A stretch of DNA of 30,086 bases from an uncultured Eubacterium sp. (GCA_958446835.1 CAUCXT010000032.1:1-30086); one strand, 5' to 3'; counted from the stretch's first letter, positions 5,379-15,284 are shown. Numbers and translations: made by a program. The notes: a model not told the origin generated them from the letters alone.

Positions 5379-8300
5379 TTATAATTTTATTTCACGGTTA
5401 ACTGAAACTGAATATATGATACATTCTTTTACCTTTACATTGCTTATCTGCTCAAGAGCATCCGCATATAATCTAAGCTGCTCTGTATATCTCTTTTTCA
5501 GGATTTTCTCCGCATTATCAGGCTCAACGTGATCTGTCTTATAATCGACAATCACATATCCGTCCTCCTCCTCAAAGCAGCAGTCAATAATACCCTGAAC
5601 CATTATTATATCATCGCAGGCCTCGTATTCCTGCCTTATCCTGTTCGCCGGAAATCCCGTAATAAACTGCCGTTCCCTGTACATTTTTCCACTTAGTGCA
5701 GCTTTTTTCATTCTATGTCCAAGCTTGGAATTTAAAAAGGCAACATACTTTCCGGCTCTCACCAGATTTTCATACTCTGCGTCCATTCTTCCGGAAAGCA
5801 CAAGACCATGAATAAATTCGCGCACGGAGCCTTCATCAGGATTCACATTGTAATCGAACAGCTCAAAAACCTTGTGGTAGGCATTTCCTCTCTCCGCTCC
5901 CATGTTTTTCTGCGTATCACTATCGGCTTCAAGCACAGGCTTTTTTCGCTCACTCTGCACGATATGTACCTCTTCTTCCTGCGACTCATCTATATCCCGG
6001 TGCTTTAATTCCGACACAGAAAACTTTCCGGGAAGATGCGTTGAAAGCTCATGCGGATACTGGTAATCAAAACGTTTTCTGAATATATCAGCCTGTTCTC
6101 TACTGCCATTATCACCGTCATTGTTATTGTTCACGCTATTACTATTATCACCACCGTTGCGGTAATCACTACTATCGCTGTTGTTCGCGCTATTATTGCC
6201 GCTCACAACACCATTGCTATCCATCACCTGCATTCCGGTTTCAGGCATTTTATCCAAGCTATCAACATCTTCATCCGCCCTGCCAAACGTAACCGTCCTA
6301 AGCTCCAGCACCGCCGATGTCACGCTCTTGAAGAACACCGGCGCCGCAAGGTCAAGGTAGTTGGAATAAGTGTACACATAGCCATAATCTCCGCCGCGCG
6401 TCTGTGCCCTTCTCTGCCATCTCTCCATTGAGCTGTCATACTTAGAATCAGCAATTCCACCTACAAGAATCAGTTTTTCCACAGCTCTTGTGAGCGCAAC
6501 GTACAGGACTCTTAACTCCTCACCGATTGAATTGAGCCTTATACTCTCCGCCATCGCCCTCTTCTGGAAGCTCTTCTTTCTAAGCCTCAGCGAAGTGTCG
6601 ACCATGTCCAGTCCCAGACCGAATTTCACATGGAAATTAACTCTCTCCGTTGTGTCCTGCAAATTATATTTTTTGTCCATATCCGGCACGAAAACGATAG
6701 GAAACTCAAGTCCCTTGCTCTTATGGATACTCATTATCCTCACAACATCGTCATTCTCGGACATAGTGTCTGCCTCACCCATGTCCACCTCATATTTTTG
6801 CAGCTTGTCAATATACCGCAGAAAGTTGAACAGACCGTGCAGGCTCGTATTTTCATACTCGGACGCCTTATTAACAAGCATGTCAAGATTCGCCATCCTG
6901 CGCTTTCCGTTTTTCTTCGACGCTGCATAGACAATATATTCCGTATCGTATATGATGTCTTTTATAAGTTCATGGATTGGCATATATGAAGCTTTTTTTC
7001 TGTATGTGTCCACAAACTCAAGGAATTTATCGATTTTCCCGGAGAGCTCTGTGTCAAAGTCCTCCTCCCCATCATGGCTGCGGTATTCTATGACCGCAGT
7101 ATATAAATCCGTGTCCTTGGACGAATTTTTAAGTACCGCAAGCTCCTGCGCTGTGAGATAGCAAAAATAAGAGCGCAAAGCACCCGCCAGGGCAATATCC
7201 TGCCTTGGATTATCTATCACCCTAAGCATATTGAGTATCTCAACTATCTCCGGTGCACCAAAATACCCGTACGCAGTACTGCACACAGCCGGAATCCCCA
7301 TGTTATTTAAGACCTCCGCATACACATGTCCCGCCGAATTGGCGCTTCTTAGCAGAATAACTATGTCCCTGTAGCTGGCTGCCCTGTAGCCGCCGTCACC
7401 ATTATTCAGGGAGTCATCCCATATCATCTGTGGCTTATCCCCGGTCAGCTCCCTTATCCTTCCGGCTACCGCCTCAGCCTCATACTCGCGCTTTTCCTTC
7501 TCCTCCTGTTCCTCCTCATCGTCCTTCGGAATACAGCACAAAAGCAGCTCCACCGAACCGCCCGCCGGTGTGACCAGCTCCGCCTCTTGATTTTCAAGCG
7601 GCTGGAAGCTCTTCCCCGGAACAAGCATTGCGTCCGTGTCATACTCGACACCGCCCAAGCCGGCGTGCATAATATCGCGGAAAATATCATTTACCGCATA
7701 GAGGATATTTGCCCTGCTTCGGAAATTATTGTGCAGGCATATAAGCACATTATCAGCCTGCGGATTGTTCTCCTCATAGGTCCGGTATTTTTCCAGAAAA
7801 ATTCCCGGATCCGCCTGCCGGAAGCTATATATGCTCTGCTTGATATCGCCTACCATGAAAATATTATTTCCGCGCGATATCGCCGTGAGTATAAGCTCCT
7901 GAACCATGTTGCTGTCCTGATACTCGTCGATATATATTTCCTCATATAGTGACTGTAATTCGCATGCCGCAGGTGTGAAGCCATCCTCCCTGCGCAGCAC
8001 CTTGAGCGCTAAATGCTCCACATCGGAGAAGCTTAGTATATTATCCTCATTTTTTCTCTCCGAATATCTCTTCTCAAATGCCAGCACAAGGTCTATGAAC
8101 GCCTTCGCCGATGGTGCCATGCTCTCTATCATGGCAAGGTTATCCTCCACCGACCACTCAAGCAGCTCATCGGAAAGCTTTCCCACTATCTTCTTCTGCC
8201 TGTCCCTTAGCTCCTTGGCGCGCTCCTTGAGCTCCTCGTCCGCATCCTTTGGCGCATTGGCAAGTCTCTCGAACTTAATCTGCAGCTTTTCCCTCAGACT

Positions 8301-9113
8301 GCTGTAGCTGTCCGCAGCATAGGCAGCCTCGAAAAGTGATAAATCATTCTTGAACACCGGGACATATTTGTCTATGCCGCCAACGTCCGCAAGCTGCTCT
8401 ATAACGTCCTTGTACTCATCTATCGCAGCCTTTAGAAGATTCTTTACATGCTCCTTTGTGAACTTCACAACCTCCGAATTTTCAAATTCATCCTCATTTG
8501 TTATGTCATACCATTTTTTACACTGCGAAAGCCACTCCTCAGGGTACGGATGGCTCTGCGAAAAGGTGTACAGCGATATAATCCATTCGGACAGCCTTTT
8601 ATCGCTCTTAGCCGGCAGTTGTCCATCCACGAACTCAAGAAATGCCTTATGGCCGCACGAATACGCCTCCTCTATGACCTCATCGGCGACATCGGACATC
8701 AACAGCTTGAGCTCGCCCTCATCACCGATTCTGTAGGACGGGTCAAGGTCTATGGTATTAAAATAATTTCGCAGTATATAGTTGCAAAAGCTGTCAATTG
8801 TACAGATAACCGCGTTGTCAAGCAGGGCAAGCTGCCTTCTTATAAGCACCACGCGCTTTTCATTCTTTTCCGACAGCATGACGGATGAGAGCGCCGCGGC
8901 TATTCTCTCCTTCATCTGTGCCGCCGCAGCCTTTGTAAACGTCACGACAACTATTCTGTCGATATCCACCGGGTGCTTCTCATCAAGAATCCTCTGTATA
9001 ATTCTCTCAACCATGACGGCTGTCTTTCCCGAACCTGCTGCCGCAGAGACAAGGAGATTGGAATTATTCTGCGCTATAACTCTTTTTTGTTCATCAGTCC
9101 ACGTTCTCGCCAT
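5379..9113 (-). CDS. addA: ATP-dependent helicase/nuclease subunit A
   Basis: AddA is the UvrD-type helicase-nuclease subunit of AddAB. It resects double-strand breaks with AddB and loads RecA in Firmicutes. Length 1244 is normal. Walker A is SAAAGSGKT (Lys30). Other helicase motifs are YIDEYQDSN, VGDIKQSIYSFRQADP, VRIMSIHKSKGLEFP and VLYVALTRAVEKL. The C-terminal RecB-type nuclease is intact: GIIDCCFEEEDG, then IVDYKTD with Asp1177, Asp1190 and Lys1192 as catalytic residues. Between helicase and nuclease, about residues 957-1007, is an Asn/Ser/Gly/Asp-rich insertion (SGNNSANNSDSSDY, VNNNNDGDNGS), unusual for a repair enzyme and probably a flexible linker. The gene starts 20 bases inside the end of addB, so the two are translationally coupled; GAGGGG lies upstream of the ATG. 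Confidence 0.97.
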   Translation of the reverse strand: MARTWTDEQKRVIAQNNSNLLVSAAAGSGKTAVMVERIIQRILDEKHPVDIDRIVVVTFTKAAAAQMKERIAAALSSVMLSEKNEKRVVLIRRQLALLDNAVICTIDSFCNYILRNYFNTIDLDPSYRIGDEGELKLLMSDVADEVIEEAYSCGHKAFLEFVDGQLPAKSDKRLSEWIISLYTFSQSHPYPEEWLSQCKKWYDITNEDEFENSEVVKFTKEHVKNLLKAAIDEYKDVIEQLADVGGIDKYVPVFKNDLSLFEAAYAADSYSSLREKLQIKFERLANAPKDADEELKERAKELRDRQKKIVGKLSDELLEWSVEDNLAMIESMAPSAKAFIDLVLAFEKRYSERKNEDNILSFSDVEHLALKVLRREDGFTPAACELQSLYEEIYIDEYQDSNMVQELILTAISRGNNIFMVGDIKQSIYSFRQADPGIFLEKYRTYEENNPQADNVLICLHNNFRSRANILYAVNDIFRDIMHAGLGGVEYDTDAMLVPGKSFQPLENQEAELVTPAGGSVELLLCCIPKDDEEEQEEKEKREYEAEAVAGRIRELTGDKPQMIWDDSLNNGDGGYRAASYRDIVILLRSANSAGHVYAEVLNNMGIPAVCSTAYGYFGAPEIVEILNMLRVIDNPRQDIALAGALRSYFCYLTAQELAVLKNSSKDTDLYTAVIEYRSHDGEEDFDTELSGKIDKFLEFVDTYRKKASYMPIHELIKDIIYDTEYIVYAASKKNGKRRMANLDMLVNKASEYENTSLHGLFNFLRYIDKLQKYEVDMGEADTMSENDDVVRIMSIHKSKGLEFPIVFVPDMDKKYNLQDTTERVNFHVKFGLGLDMVDTSLRLRKKSFQKRAMAESIRLNSIGEELRVLYVALTRAVEKLILVGGIADSKYDSSMERWQRRAQTRGGDYGYVYTYSNYLDLAAPVFFKSVTSAVLELRTVTFGRADEDVDSLDKMPETGMQVMDSNGVVSGNNSANNSDSSDYRNGGDNSNSVNNNNDGDNGSREQADIFRKRFDYQYPHELSTHLPGKFSVSELKHRDIDESQEEEVHIVQSERKKPVLEADSDTQKNMGAERGNAYHKVFELFDYNVNPDEGSVREFIHGLVLSGRMDAEYENLVRAGKYVAFLNSKLGHRMKKAALSGKMYRERQFITGFPANRIRQEYEACDDIIMVQGIIDCCFEEEDGYVIVDYKTDHVEPDNAEKILKKRYTEQLRLYADALEQISNVKVKECIIYSVSVNREIKL

Positions 9114-12100
9114 CTTTTTTCATCCCCTCACTGAATTTTTTATAACAGCCATCATCATTGTTGAGCTTAGTGTGATACCTGTAATTATCACGCGCCGAAT
9201 CAAATCCGCATATAAGCTGATACGGACAGTAATCGCAGCTATCAGGGTATGGATTTGCCCCAATCTCACCTTCGCTGATACGCTTTCCGAACTGGACAAG
9301 CTTCATTGAGGCGTACTCACCCAACAATTTCAGCCTGTCCGTGCTTGTTGCGGATGAGGTCTTAGACAGCGAACCATCCTTGTTATATGATACCGGTATA
9401 TAGCTCGACTTTCCCGATGTGGTCACCTTATCTAGGAGCTTTAGTATATTGCTGTCACTGTTTACGATTCCCTGCGGCTGTAGTGATGCCAGAATACTGT
9501 CATCGACATCCGCTCCCGCCTTATAGTCAACTATAGGATTGTCGATATTGTAATACATTGCCGCAGCCGGAGTATTGTCCTCCATAAGGCTGTTAAGGTA
9601 CACCATGAGCTGTAAGGACAAGCCATCATATATTTTCCCAAGGTCAAGGGTTCTCTTTCCCGACTTGTAATCTATTATCTTGACATAGCTCGTGTTCTCA
9701 TCCTTGGCGATGTCTATTCGGTCAATCTTACCTGCTATCTTCATGCCGTTCTGCTCAAATACGAAGCTCTTCTCAAACTTATCCGGCACAAAGCTGCCCG
9801 CCTTTGTCTGCTTTCCAAGCGCCCACGCCGTTCGCTCTAGCATGGAATATATCTTTTCCTTCATATATTCGTTTCTCTTGCTGTCATAGAATATCGAATT
9901 GTTGTAATCTGTCATCGCATACTCTACAGCCTCACGGATGTACTGTCCTGCCCTGTCACCCACGCTCGCAAAATCAAGCTTTTCCTTGGCAAGCCTCATG
10001 GAATATAGCTTGAGTGCCTCATGAAAAAGTGTTCCAAGGTCCGCAGCTCCTATCTCATACAGCTTTCTCTCCTCAAGCTGTAGCCCATACTTTGCAAAAT
10101 GTGAAAATGCACATGAGGCAAATGTCTCCATTCGCGACACGCTTCCCGACAGTCTCTCGCCGTACAGAAGCTTTGCCGCATTCTCGGTTATCCTCTGCTC
10201 CGTTACATTCTTCATCGCTGCATAGGCAAGCTCATTGTATTTTCTCGCATACTCCGTATCATTTTTGAGTACCATAAGGAGGGCTTTTTCCGTATCATTC
10301 AATTCATCTCCCTCGTTAAATCTGGAAAATATATACCTAAAGCCCTCGATACTGTTATATATAAGCTCAGTAGGCTCAAGCGAATCGTCCGACATGCACA
10401 CGGCACCCGGAAACATCCTAAGCATGTCTGCGATAAGCTTGGACGGCTTACCCTCGCGGTTTACCGTGAAGGTCAAGGTCTGTGACGGCTTGGTCAAGAG
10501 CAGATACAGGTAAAAATTCTGCATGAATGCCTTATGCCTTGACGTCGGCGCAAGCTCAAGCTGTACGCCCTCTAACAGCTCCCTCTCCGCCTCCGAAAAA
10601 AGTCCATGGTTGGAGCTGACCTCCGGGACAAGCCCTTCATTGACACCTATAAAAAACAGCGCGCTGATGTGGTCAAGTCTCGTTCTCTTTACGTCTCCCA
10701 CCATGACCATGTCAAGCGTCGGAGGAATGATACCGATTTTTATCTCATTAAAGCCCGCGTCAAGTATATCCGAAAACTCCCTGATTCCCATTTTTTCTTC
10801 GCCCAGCAGCTTCTTTGTCTGCTCAAACAGGGCAATAATCTTCTCATAGCTCTGACCGTATTCCTTCGCCGCCGCAGCCTGATTCTCCTTCTCCATCAGC
10901 TCTCTTAGCTGTTCAAGCTGCTCATACACCATGCTCTCGTCAAGGAATTGAAGTATCGTGTCAATATAATCCGCAACCGTGCTTTCCTTGTCATGGAATA
11001 CCTGATAAACCGGCTCCATAAGCTCGATCAGCTTCACGCGGATATCATTTATCAGCTCTAAATCCATGCCTCTTTTGGATGGATACTTGCGCCTGAAGGG
11101 TTCAGTATATTTTTTATGTCCACGGATACCCAGCGCAAGGACGTAATTCTCAAATATATCAAGGCTCCCCACACTGTCAATAAATCTCCCACTGTTCTTA
11201 CACATGTACCCCTTGAGCAGCCTGAATACGGACTCGTACGAATAGTCCTTCTCCACTATGGCAAGCGCAGCCCTTATATACTCGACCGCCGGGTTTGCAA
11301 GAATCGACCTTTTATTGTCCATGAAAACAGGAATTTTATTTTCCTCAAATATGGAAGCTAACAGCTCCTTGTAGTCTGCCATGCTACTGACAATAACGCC
11401 GATCTGTCTGTACCTTAGACCGTTCTCAACAAGGCTCTTTATCCGGGATGCGACATACGAAACCTCCGCCTTCTTTCCAAGTGCCGAATATATGGTTATA
11501 TTGTCCGCCGCTCCATCGTACTGTGCCATGTCCCTGTACAGGTTTCTCTCAAGGTGTGCAAGCTGCGGCGAATCCTTGAATCTGTACGGCACCGCTTCCC
11601 CAACATTCACGCGCCTTACCCTAACATGGTGTCTGTCTGCACATTCACCGATTCTTCTCAGCTCATCATAACTCATGTCAAAAAGCCATCTGTCGCCGTC
11701 CTGTGGCAGGGTAAGTGTAAAATACATTGTATCCGCCTTGTCAAACAGCAGCTCTATAAGCTGATACTGCACAGGTGTGAAGCCGGTAAACCCATCGAAT
11801 GCAAACACCGCATTTTTTAAAAGCTCCGACTTGTCAACATACCTGCACAGAATCGCCGTGACCTCCTCCGTTGTGATATATTTGTCTGAGATATACTCCT
11901 TAAATACGCTGTATATAAGTGATATATCCTCAAGCTTCCTTCTCAGCCTCTCATTGTTATTGATACCGCCGGTGCTCAGCTTATCACAAGCGGCGCTTAA
12001 CATGTCGGTTGTGACTGAGTACTGAAGAAGCTCCGATATTACGGACTTAATCTCACTCACGAAGCCCTGGCTGTCCTTCGCCCTTATTATTTTGAAATCC

Positions 12101-12411
12101 TTCTTATTCTCATCTATGATTTTCCTGAGTATCAGATTCTTTCCCGTATCATCTATCGCTGTCGGCAGCTCTATTCCAAGCTCCTCAAAAATTCTGTAAG
12201 CCAGTCTGTTAAAGCTGACAATATCTATATTGAATGTGCCATGCCCCGGACTGTTCTCAACAATATTTCTCTGCGCCTGCATTGTGAACTGTTCAGGCAC
12301 AACCAGAAATATTCTCTTGTCCGGATTTTCCTGCGACATATCCAGCAATATATCATAAAGCCTTTTCGATTTTCCGCTTCCGCTGCTCCCCGTGAGGAAT
12401 TCTACGTGCAT
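9094..12411 (-). CDS. addB: ATP-dependent nuclease subunit B
   Basis: AddB is the partner of AddA, with an inactivated helicase core and a second nuclease. I place the start at the ATG giving MHVEFLTGSSGSGKS, because GGAGGG lies 8 bases upstream; a GTG five codons earlier overlaps that site. Length is then 1105. Walker A is GSSGSGKS (8-15). The nuclease motif reads KIDRIDIAKDENTSYVKIID followed by YKSGK. The iron-sulfur cluster cysteines are all present: Cys767 (FASCAFSHF) and Cys1059, Cys1062, Cys1068 (SCDYCPYQLICGFD). This matches the known C...C-x2-C-x5-C pattern. It is first in the addB-addA operon. Upstream are 450 bases containing a large palindrome, and no clear -35/-10 pair. Confidence 0.97.
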   Translation of the reverse strand: MHVEFLTGSSGSGKSKRLYDILLDMSQENPDKRIFLVVPEQFTMQAQRNIVENSPGHGTFNIDIVSFNRLAYRIFEELGIELPTAIDDTGKNLILRKIIDENKKDFKIIRAKDSQGFVSEIKSVISELLQYSVTTDMLSAACDKLSTGGINNNERLRRKLEDISLIYSVFKEYISDKYITTEEVTAILCRYVDKSELLKNAVFAFDGFTGFTPVQYQLIELLFDKADTMYFTLTLPQDGDRWLFDMSYDELRRIGECADRHHVRVRRVNVGEAVPYRFKDSPQLAHLERNLYRDMAQYDGAADNITIYSALGKKAEVSYVASRIKSLVENGLRYRQIGVIVSSMADYKELLASIFEENKIPVFMDNKRSILANPAVEYIRAALAIVEKDYSYESVFRLLKGYMCKNSGRFIDSVGSLDIFENYVLALGIRGHKKYTEPFRRKYPSKRGMDLELINDIRVKLIELMEPVYQVFHDKESTVADYIDTILQFLDESMVYEQLEQLRELMEKENQAAAAKEYGQSYEKIIALFEQTKKLLGEEKMGIREFSDILDAGFNEIKIGIIPPTLDMVMVGDVKRTRLDHISALFFIGVNEGLVPEVSSNHGLFSEAERELLEGVQLELAPTSRHKAFMQNFYLYLLLTKPSQTLTFTVNREGKPSKLIADMLRMFPGAVCMSDDSLEPTELIYNSIEGFRYIFSRFNEGDELNDTEKALLMVLKNDTEYARKYNELAYAAMKNVTEQRITENAAKLLYGERLSGSVSRMETFASCAFSHFAKYGLQLEERKLYEIGAADLGTLFHEALKLYSMRLAKEKLDFASVGDRAGQYIREAVEYAMTDYNNSIFYDSKRNEYMKEKIYSMLERTAWALGKQTKAGSFVPDKFEKSFVFEQNGMKIAGKIDRIDIAKDENTSYVKIIDYKSGKRTLDLGKIYDGLSLQLMVYLNSLMEDNTPAAAMYYNIDNPIVDYKAGADVDDSILASLQPQGIVNSDSNILKLLDKVTTSGKSSYIPVSYNKDGSLSKTSSATSTDRLKLLGEYASMKLVQFGKRISEGEIGANPYPDSCDYCPYQLICGFDSARDNYRYHTKLNNDDGCYKKFSEGMKKDGENVD

Positions 12412-12461
12412 TCTTACTCCCTCCACAATCTATGATTATTCCTAAATTACTGCTACGGTGT

Positions 12462-12756
12462 TGGAGTCAAAACATGCCAGCTTAATGTAAGAGTGTATAA
12501 CGTATTATATTTATGCATATCAGCTCCGTTGTCCGAAGCAAGATGTTCTAAGAACTCTGATAAAGGTTTTCTATACATGCGCCACCGAAGCAAAGCATAC
12601 GTCCGTGTATGCATTGCTTCTAAAGCAGCATCCGTGCTGCTTTTGGCTGGGGACTTAGCAGAGTTCTAAGAACATCTAAGCTTCTCCCGAAAGTCGTGAT
12701 ATGCATAAATATAATACGTTATACACGCTTAGTTTATAGAACATGTTTTGACTCCA
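12462..12756. repeat. 295-base imperfect palindrome with two internal hairpins (MITE-like)
   Basis: Three nested perfect arm pairs are present: 12462-12476 with 12742-12756 (15 bp), 12493-12522 with 12697-12726 (30 bp), and 12541-12559 with 12659-12677 (19 bp). Short mismatched segments of similar length separate them. The apex holds two further hairpins. In one, GAAGCA-aa-GCATAC pairs with GTATGC-at-TGCTTC (12587-12620). In the other, AAAGCAGCA pairs with TGCTGCTTT around a TCCG loop (12622-12643). No ORF lies inside. Terminal inverted repeats and lack of coding suggest a MITE or other non-autonomous element. A structured RNA is the alternative. I see no clear target-site duplication. Confidence 0.75.
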
Positions 12757-12802
12757 CCATCATACTATCGTATCGAAATGTAAAACGCAATATAAACATT
12801 AT

Positions 12803-12831
12803 TTGGCATATTTATGCCGCACCCTCATAAT
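12803..12831 (+). promoter_or_regulatory. Promoter with overlapping palindrome
   Basis: TTGGCA (12803-12808), a 17-base spacer and CATAAT (12826-12831) make a plausible housekeeping promoter for the gene at 12863. The palindrome GGCATATTTATGCC (12805-12818) overlaps the -35 and could be an operator. Confidence 0.45.
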
Positions 12832-12862
12832 ATATACAAAATAGTAGTGCAAGGAGCCTATA

Positions 12863-13297
12863 ATGAGTTCTTCCACCAAAATTGTAGTATTAAAACTAAA
12901 GGAACTGGTTATTGCCTGTGTGCTCGCTGTGTTGGCAGTTATCCTGTTGGTGCTTTTTATAATACATATAACCTCAGGCACCCGGAAAATGCCTGATGAA
13001 GCAACACTTGGCACCTTCAACCCCGGCGTGTACACAACATCGGTAATACTCTCCGGCAACACCATGGAGCTTGCAGTCACAGTCGACAGCGACACCGTAA
13101 AATCCATCCGTCTTGTCAACACCTCTGAGACTGTTGAGACCATGTATCCTCTCATCTCGTCATCACTTGAGGCGTTAGAAAAACAGGTGAGAGAAAAAGG
13201 AAGCACCGACGGAATCACCTATTCCGCCGATGCCAAATATACATCCCTTGTCCTTATAAATGCCATAGACACGGCACTGGACAAAGCAAAGAAATAA
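12863..13297 (+). CDS. Membrane-anchored protein, possibly FMN-binding-domain-like
   Basis: This 144-residue protein has one N-terminal membrane segment (about 13-35, VIACVLAVLAVILLVLFIIH) and an outside domain. The domain begins NPGVYTTSVILSGNTMELAV and has TVDSDTVKSIRLVNTSET and a C-terminal YTSLVLINAIDTALDKA. The order (GxY, then a strand with VTVDxDxVKSIxxxxxxET, then a helical end) resembles small FMN-binding domains of the RnfG/NqrC type. The threonine that carries covalent flavin in RnfG is not obvious, so flavin binding is unproven. AAGGAG lies 7 bases before the ATG. It is the only sizeable plus-strand gene in this half of the window and has its own promoter. It diverges from addB across the palindrome and converges on nadE with no clear terminator between. 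Confidence 0.6.
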   Translation: MSSSTKIVVLKLKELVIACVLAVLAVILLVLFIIHITSGTRKMPDEATLGTFNPGVYTTSVILSGNTMELAVTVDSDTVKSIRLVNTSETVETMYPLISSSLEALEKQVREKGSTDGITYSADAKYTSLVLINAIDTALDKAKK

Positions 13298-13367
13298 TTC
13301 ACACCGCTGTCAATTATCTTCCAGCCATATTCAATTACCTATCATTTATTAAAATCATTTGCTAAAG

Positions 13368-15284
13368 TCATTTATTAAGTTCATTTATTGAAGCTAAATC
13401 CTCAAGCCATAGGCTTCTCACAGCATCACTCGGCATACGAAGGTCCCCTCTCGGCGATACAGCCACGGAGCCGACCTTCGGGCCATCCGGAAGGCAGGAG
13501 CGCTTGAACTGCTGTGCAAAAAATCTCCTGTAGAATGTATCAAGCCATCTGTATATGGTCTGTGTATCATATTCACCCTCAAAGGCGTGGCATGCAATTC
13601 TGTACACCTTATGTGGCATATACCCGAATCTTAGAATATAATACATGAAAAAATCATGGAGCTCATACGGACCAACCAAATCCTCCGTTTTCTGCGATAT
13701 CTGTCCCTCAGTCGGAGGCAGAAGCTCTGGGCTTACAGGTGTGTCAAGCACATCCTCCAATATCTCACTGAGTGATGAATCCCCACATGTATCCGCATAA
13801 TACTTTACAAGATGTCTGACAAGCGTCTTTGGCACGGAACAGTTCACGCCATACATCGACATGTGGTCGCCATTGTAGGTCGCCCAGCCAAGTGCAAGCT
13901 CAGACATATCTCCGGTTCCGATTACCATTCCACCTGATTTGTTGGCAATGTCCATGAGAATCTGTGTCCTCTCCCTCGCCTGTCCGTTCTCATAGGTGAC
14001 ATCATGTACATTTTCATCCTGACCTATATCCCTGAAATGTATGCGGACTGCCTCCTTAATGTTCACCTCTGTCAATGTCGCCCCAAGTCTCCTTGTAAGC
14101 TCCACCGCATTGTTGTAGGTTCTGTCCGTTGTTCCGAAGCACGGCATGGTCACCGCTGTTATATTTTTTCTTGGAATCGAAAGGCTGTCAAAGGCGCGCG
14201 CAGTGACTAACAGTGCAAGCGTTGAATCAAGTCCTCCTGATATTCCGATTACTGCGTTCTTGCAGCCTGTATGTGCCAGCCTCTTTTTAAGTCCCATCGC
14301 CTGAATGGAGAGAATCTCCTCACAGCGCACATCCCTGTCCACCTTGGATGACGGCACAAACGGAGTTCTTGCATAGTATCTTGTGAGCTCAAGGTCATAT
14401 TTCTCCAGTGCAAAATCAACTATCTCATAGTTATCGCCTGTATTCACGGTGTATGTGTTCATCCTTCTACGCTCATTCACGAGCCTCTGCAAATCAAGCT
14501 CCGCGATGGCTGTCCCATTTTTAAATCTCTGGGTTTCCGCAAGCACATTTCCGTTCTCACATACAAGATTCTGTCCGCCGAATACAAGGTCCTGCGTCGA
14601 TTCGCCCTCGCCTGCATTGGCATATATATATCCGCATACAAGCCTTGCAGACTGCCCGGAAATAAGCGCTCTCCTGTAAATATCCTTGCCTGTTGTCTCA
14701 TCGCTTGCCGAACAGTTCACAATGAGTGTTGCGCCTGCCTGCGCATGGTATGTGCTTGGCGGACATGCCACCCACACATCCTCACAGATTTCTGCACCAA
14801 CTACAAGCTCCTCTATGTTCTTACATCTGAACAACAGTCTGCTTCCCAGCTTAACACCAAGCGCTGTATCAACACACTCATCCATCCCCGGAGTAAAATG
14901 CCTCATCTCATAAAACTCCGAATAGTTAGGTATATTCTTCTTAGGCACAAGTCCTAACAGCCTGCCATTGCATATTGCCGCCGCGACATTAAAGAGCTTA
15001 CCCTTGTGCATATACGGCATACCGACAAACACAAGCATATTCTTTCCCGCGCTATGTGCGGCTATGTGCCGAAGGCTGTCCTGCGCCGCCTTCAACAGAA
15101 CGTCCTGCAAAAACAGGTCACTGCATGTATATCCTGTGATACATAGTTCCGGGAACACCAGCACCGAAACCTGCTTTTCATACGCCTCATCCATAAGGTT
15201 CATAATATTTTTCTCATTATATGCACAGTCTGCAACCCTGATATCCGGAGTGGCTGCACATACCCTGATAAATCCATCCTTCAT
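13368..15284 (-). CDS. nadE: Glutamine-dependent NAD+ synthetase
   Basis: The enzyme makes NAD+ from nicotinic acid adenine dinucleotide, ATP and glutamine, the last step of NAD biosynthesis. Its 638 residues contain both expected domains. The N-terminal nitrilase-type glutaminase carries the triad Glu46 (VFPELCITGYTC), a lysine at 115 or 116 (LVPKKNIPNYSEF) and Cys167 (VVGAEICEDVW). The C-terminal synthetase has the PP-loop SGGLDS at 349-354 and the GTGDMSELALGWATYNGDH region. Length and domain order fit the long NadE form. The ribosome binding site is AGGGAG, 7 bases from the ATG. A strong promoter at 15450-15478 gives a leader of about 160 bases with a terminator and competing hairpins (see that entry). 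It is monocistronic as far as visible. Confidence 0.95.
   Translation of the reverse strand: MKDGFIRVCAATPDIRVADCAYNEKNIMNLMDEAYEKQVSVLVFPELCITGYTCSDLFLQDVLLKAAQDSLRHIAAHSAGKNMLVFVGMPYMHKGKLFNVAAAICNGRLLGLVPKKNIPNYSEFYEMRHFTPGMDECVDTALGVKLGSRLLFRCKNIEELVVGAEICEDVWVACPPSTYHAQAGATLIVNCSASDETTGKDIYRRALISGQSARLVCGYIYANAGEGESTQDLVFGGQNLVCENGNVLAETQRFKNGTAIAELDLQRLVNERRRMNTYTVNTGDNYEIVDFALEKYDLELTRYYARTPFVPSSKVDRDVRCEEILSIQAMGLKKRLAHTGCKNAVIGISGGLDSTLALLVTARAFDSLSIPRKNITAVTMPCFGTTDRTYNNAVELTRRLGATLTEVNIKEAVRIHFRDIGQDENVHDVTYENGQARERTQILMDIANKSGGMVIGTGDMSELALGWATYNGDHMSMYGVNCSVPKTLVRHLVKYYADTCGDSSLSEILEDVLDTPVSPELLPPTEGQISQKTEDLVGPYELHDFFMYYILRFGYMPHKVYRIACHAFEGEYDTQTIYRWLDTFYRRFFAQQFKRSCLPDGPKVGSVAVSPRGDLRMPSDAVRSLWLEDLASINELNK

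Larger units (their letters stand above)
12412..12862. other. Divergent intergenic region addB / membrane protein
   Basis: No gene is visible in these 451 bases. They contain the long imperfect palindrome at 12462-12756, described separately, and a promoter for the plus-strand gene at 12803-12831. I find no convincing addB promoter between the palindrome and its start, so addB may be transcribed from within or beyond the palindrome. Confidence 0.6.

Noticed and set aside
6051..6431. A 126-codon plus-strand frame rich in Ile/Val/Thr
   Set aside because: It is antisense to addA over the Asn-rich linker, where the complement of AAC/AAT codons gives Val/Ile; no ribosome binding site.
12587..12643. 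tRNA-like cloverleaf in the palindrome apex
   Set aside because: Two hairpins are present but there is no acceptor stem, T-loop GTTCRA or anticodon arrangement; no tRNA or rRNA gene is seen in the window.
12799..13218. A 139-codon minus-strand frame
   Set aside because: It is antisense to the membrane protein gene at 12863-13297, which has the better ribosome binding site, promoter and protein-like sequence.
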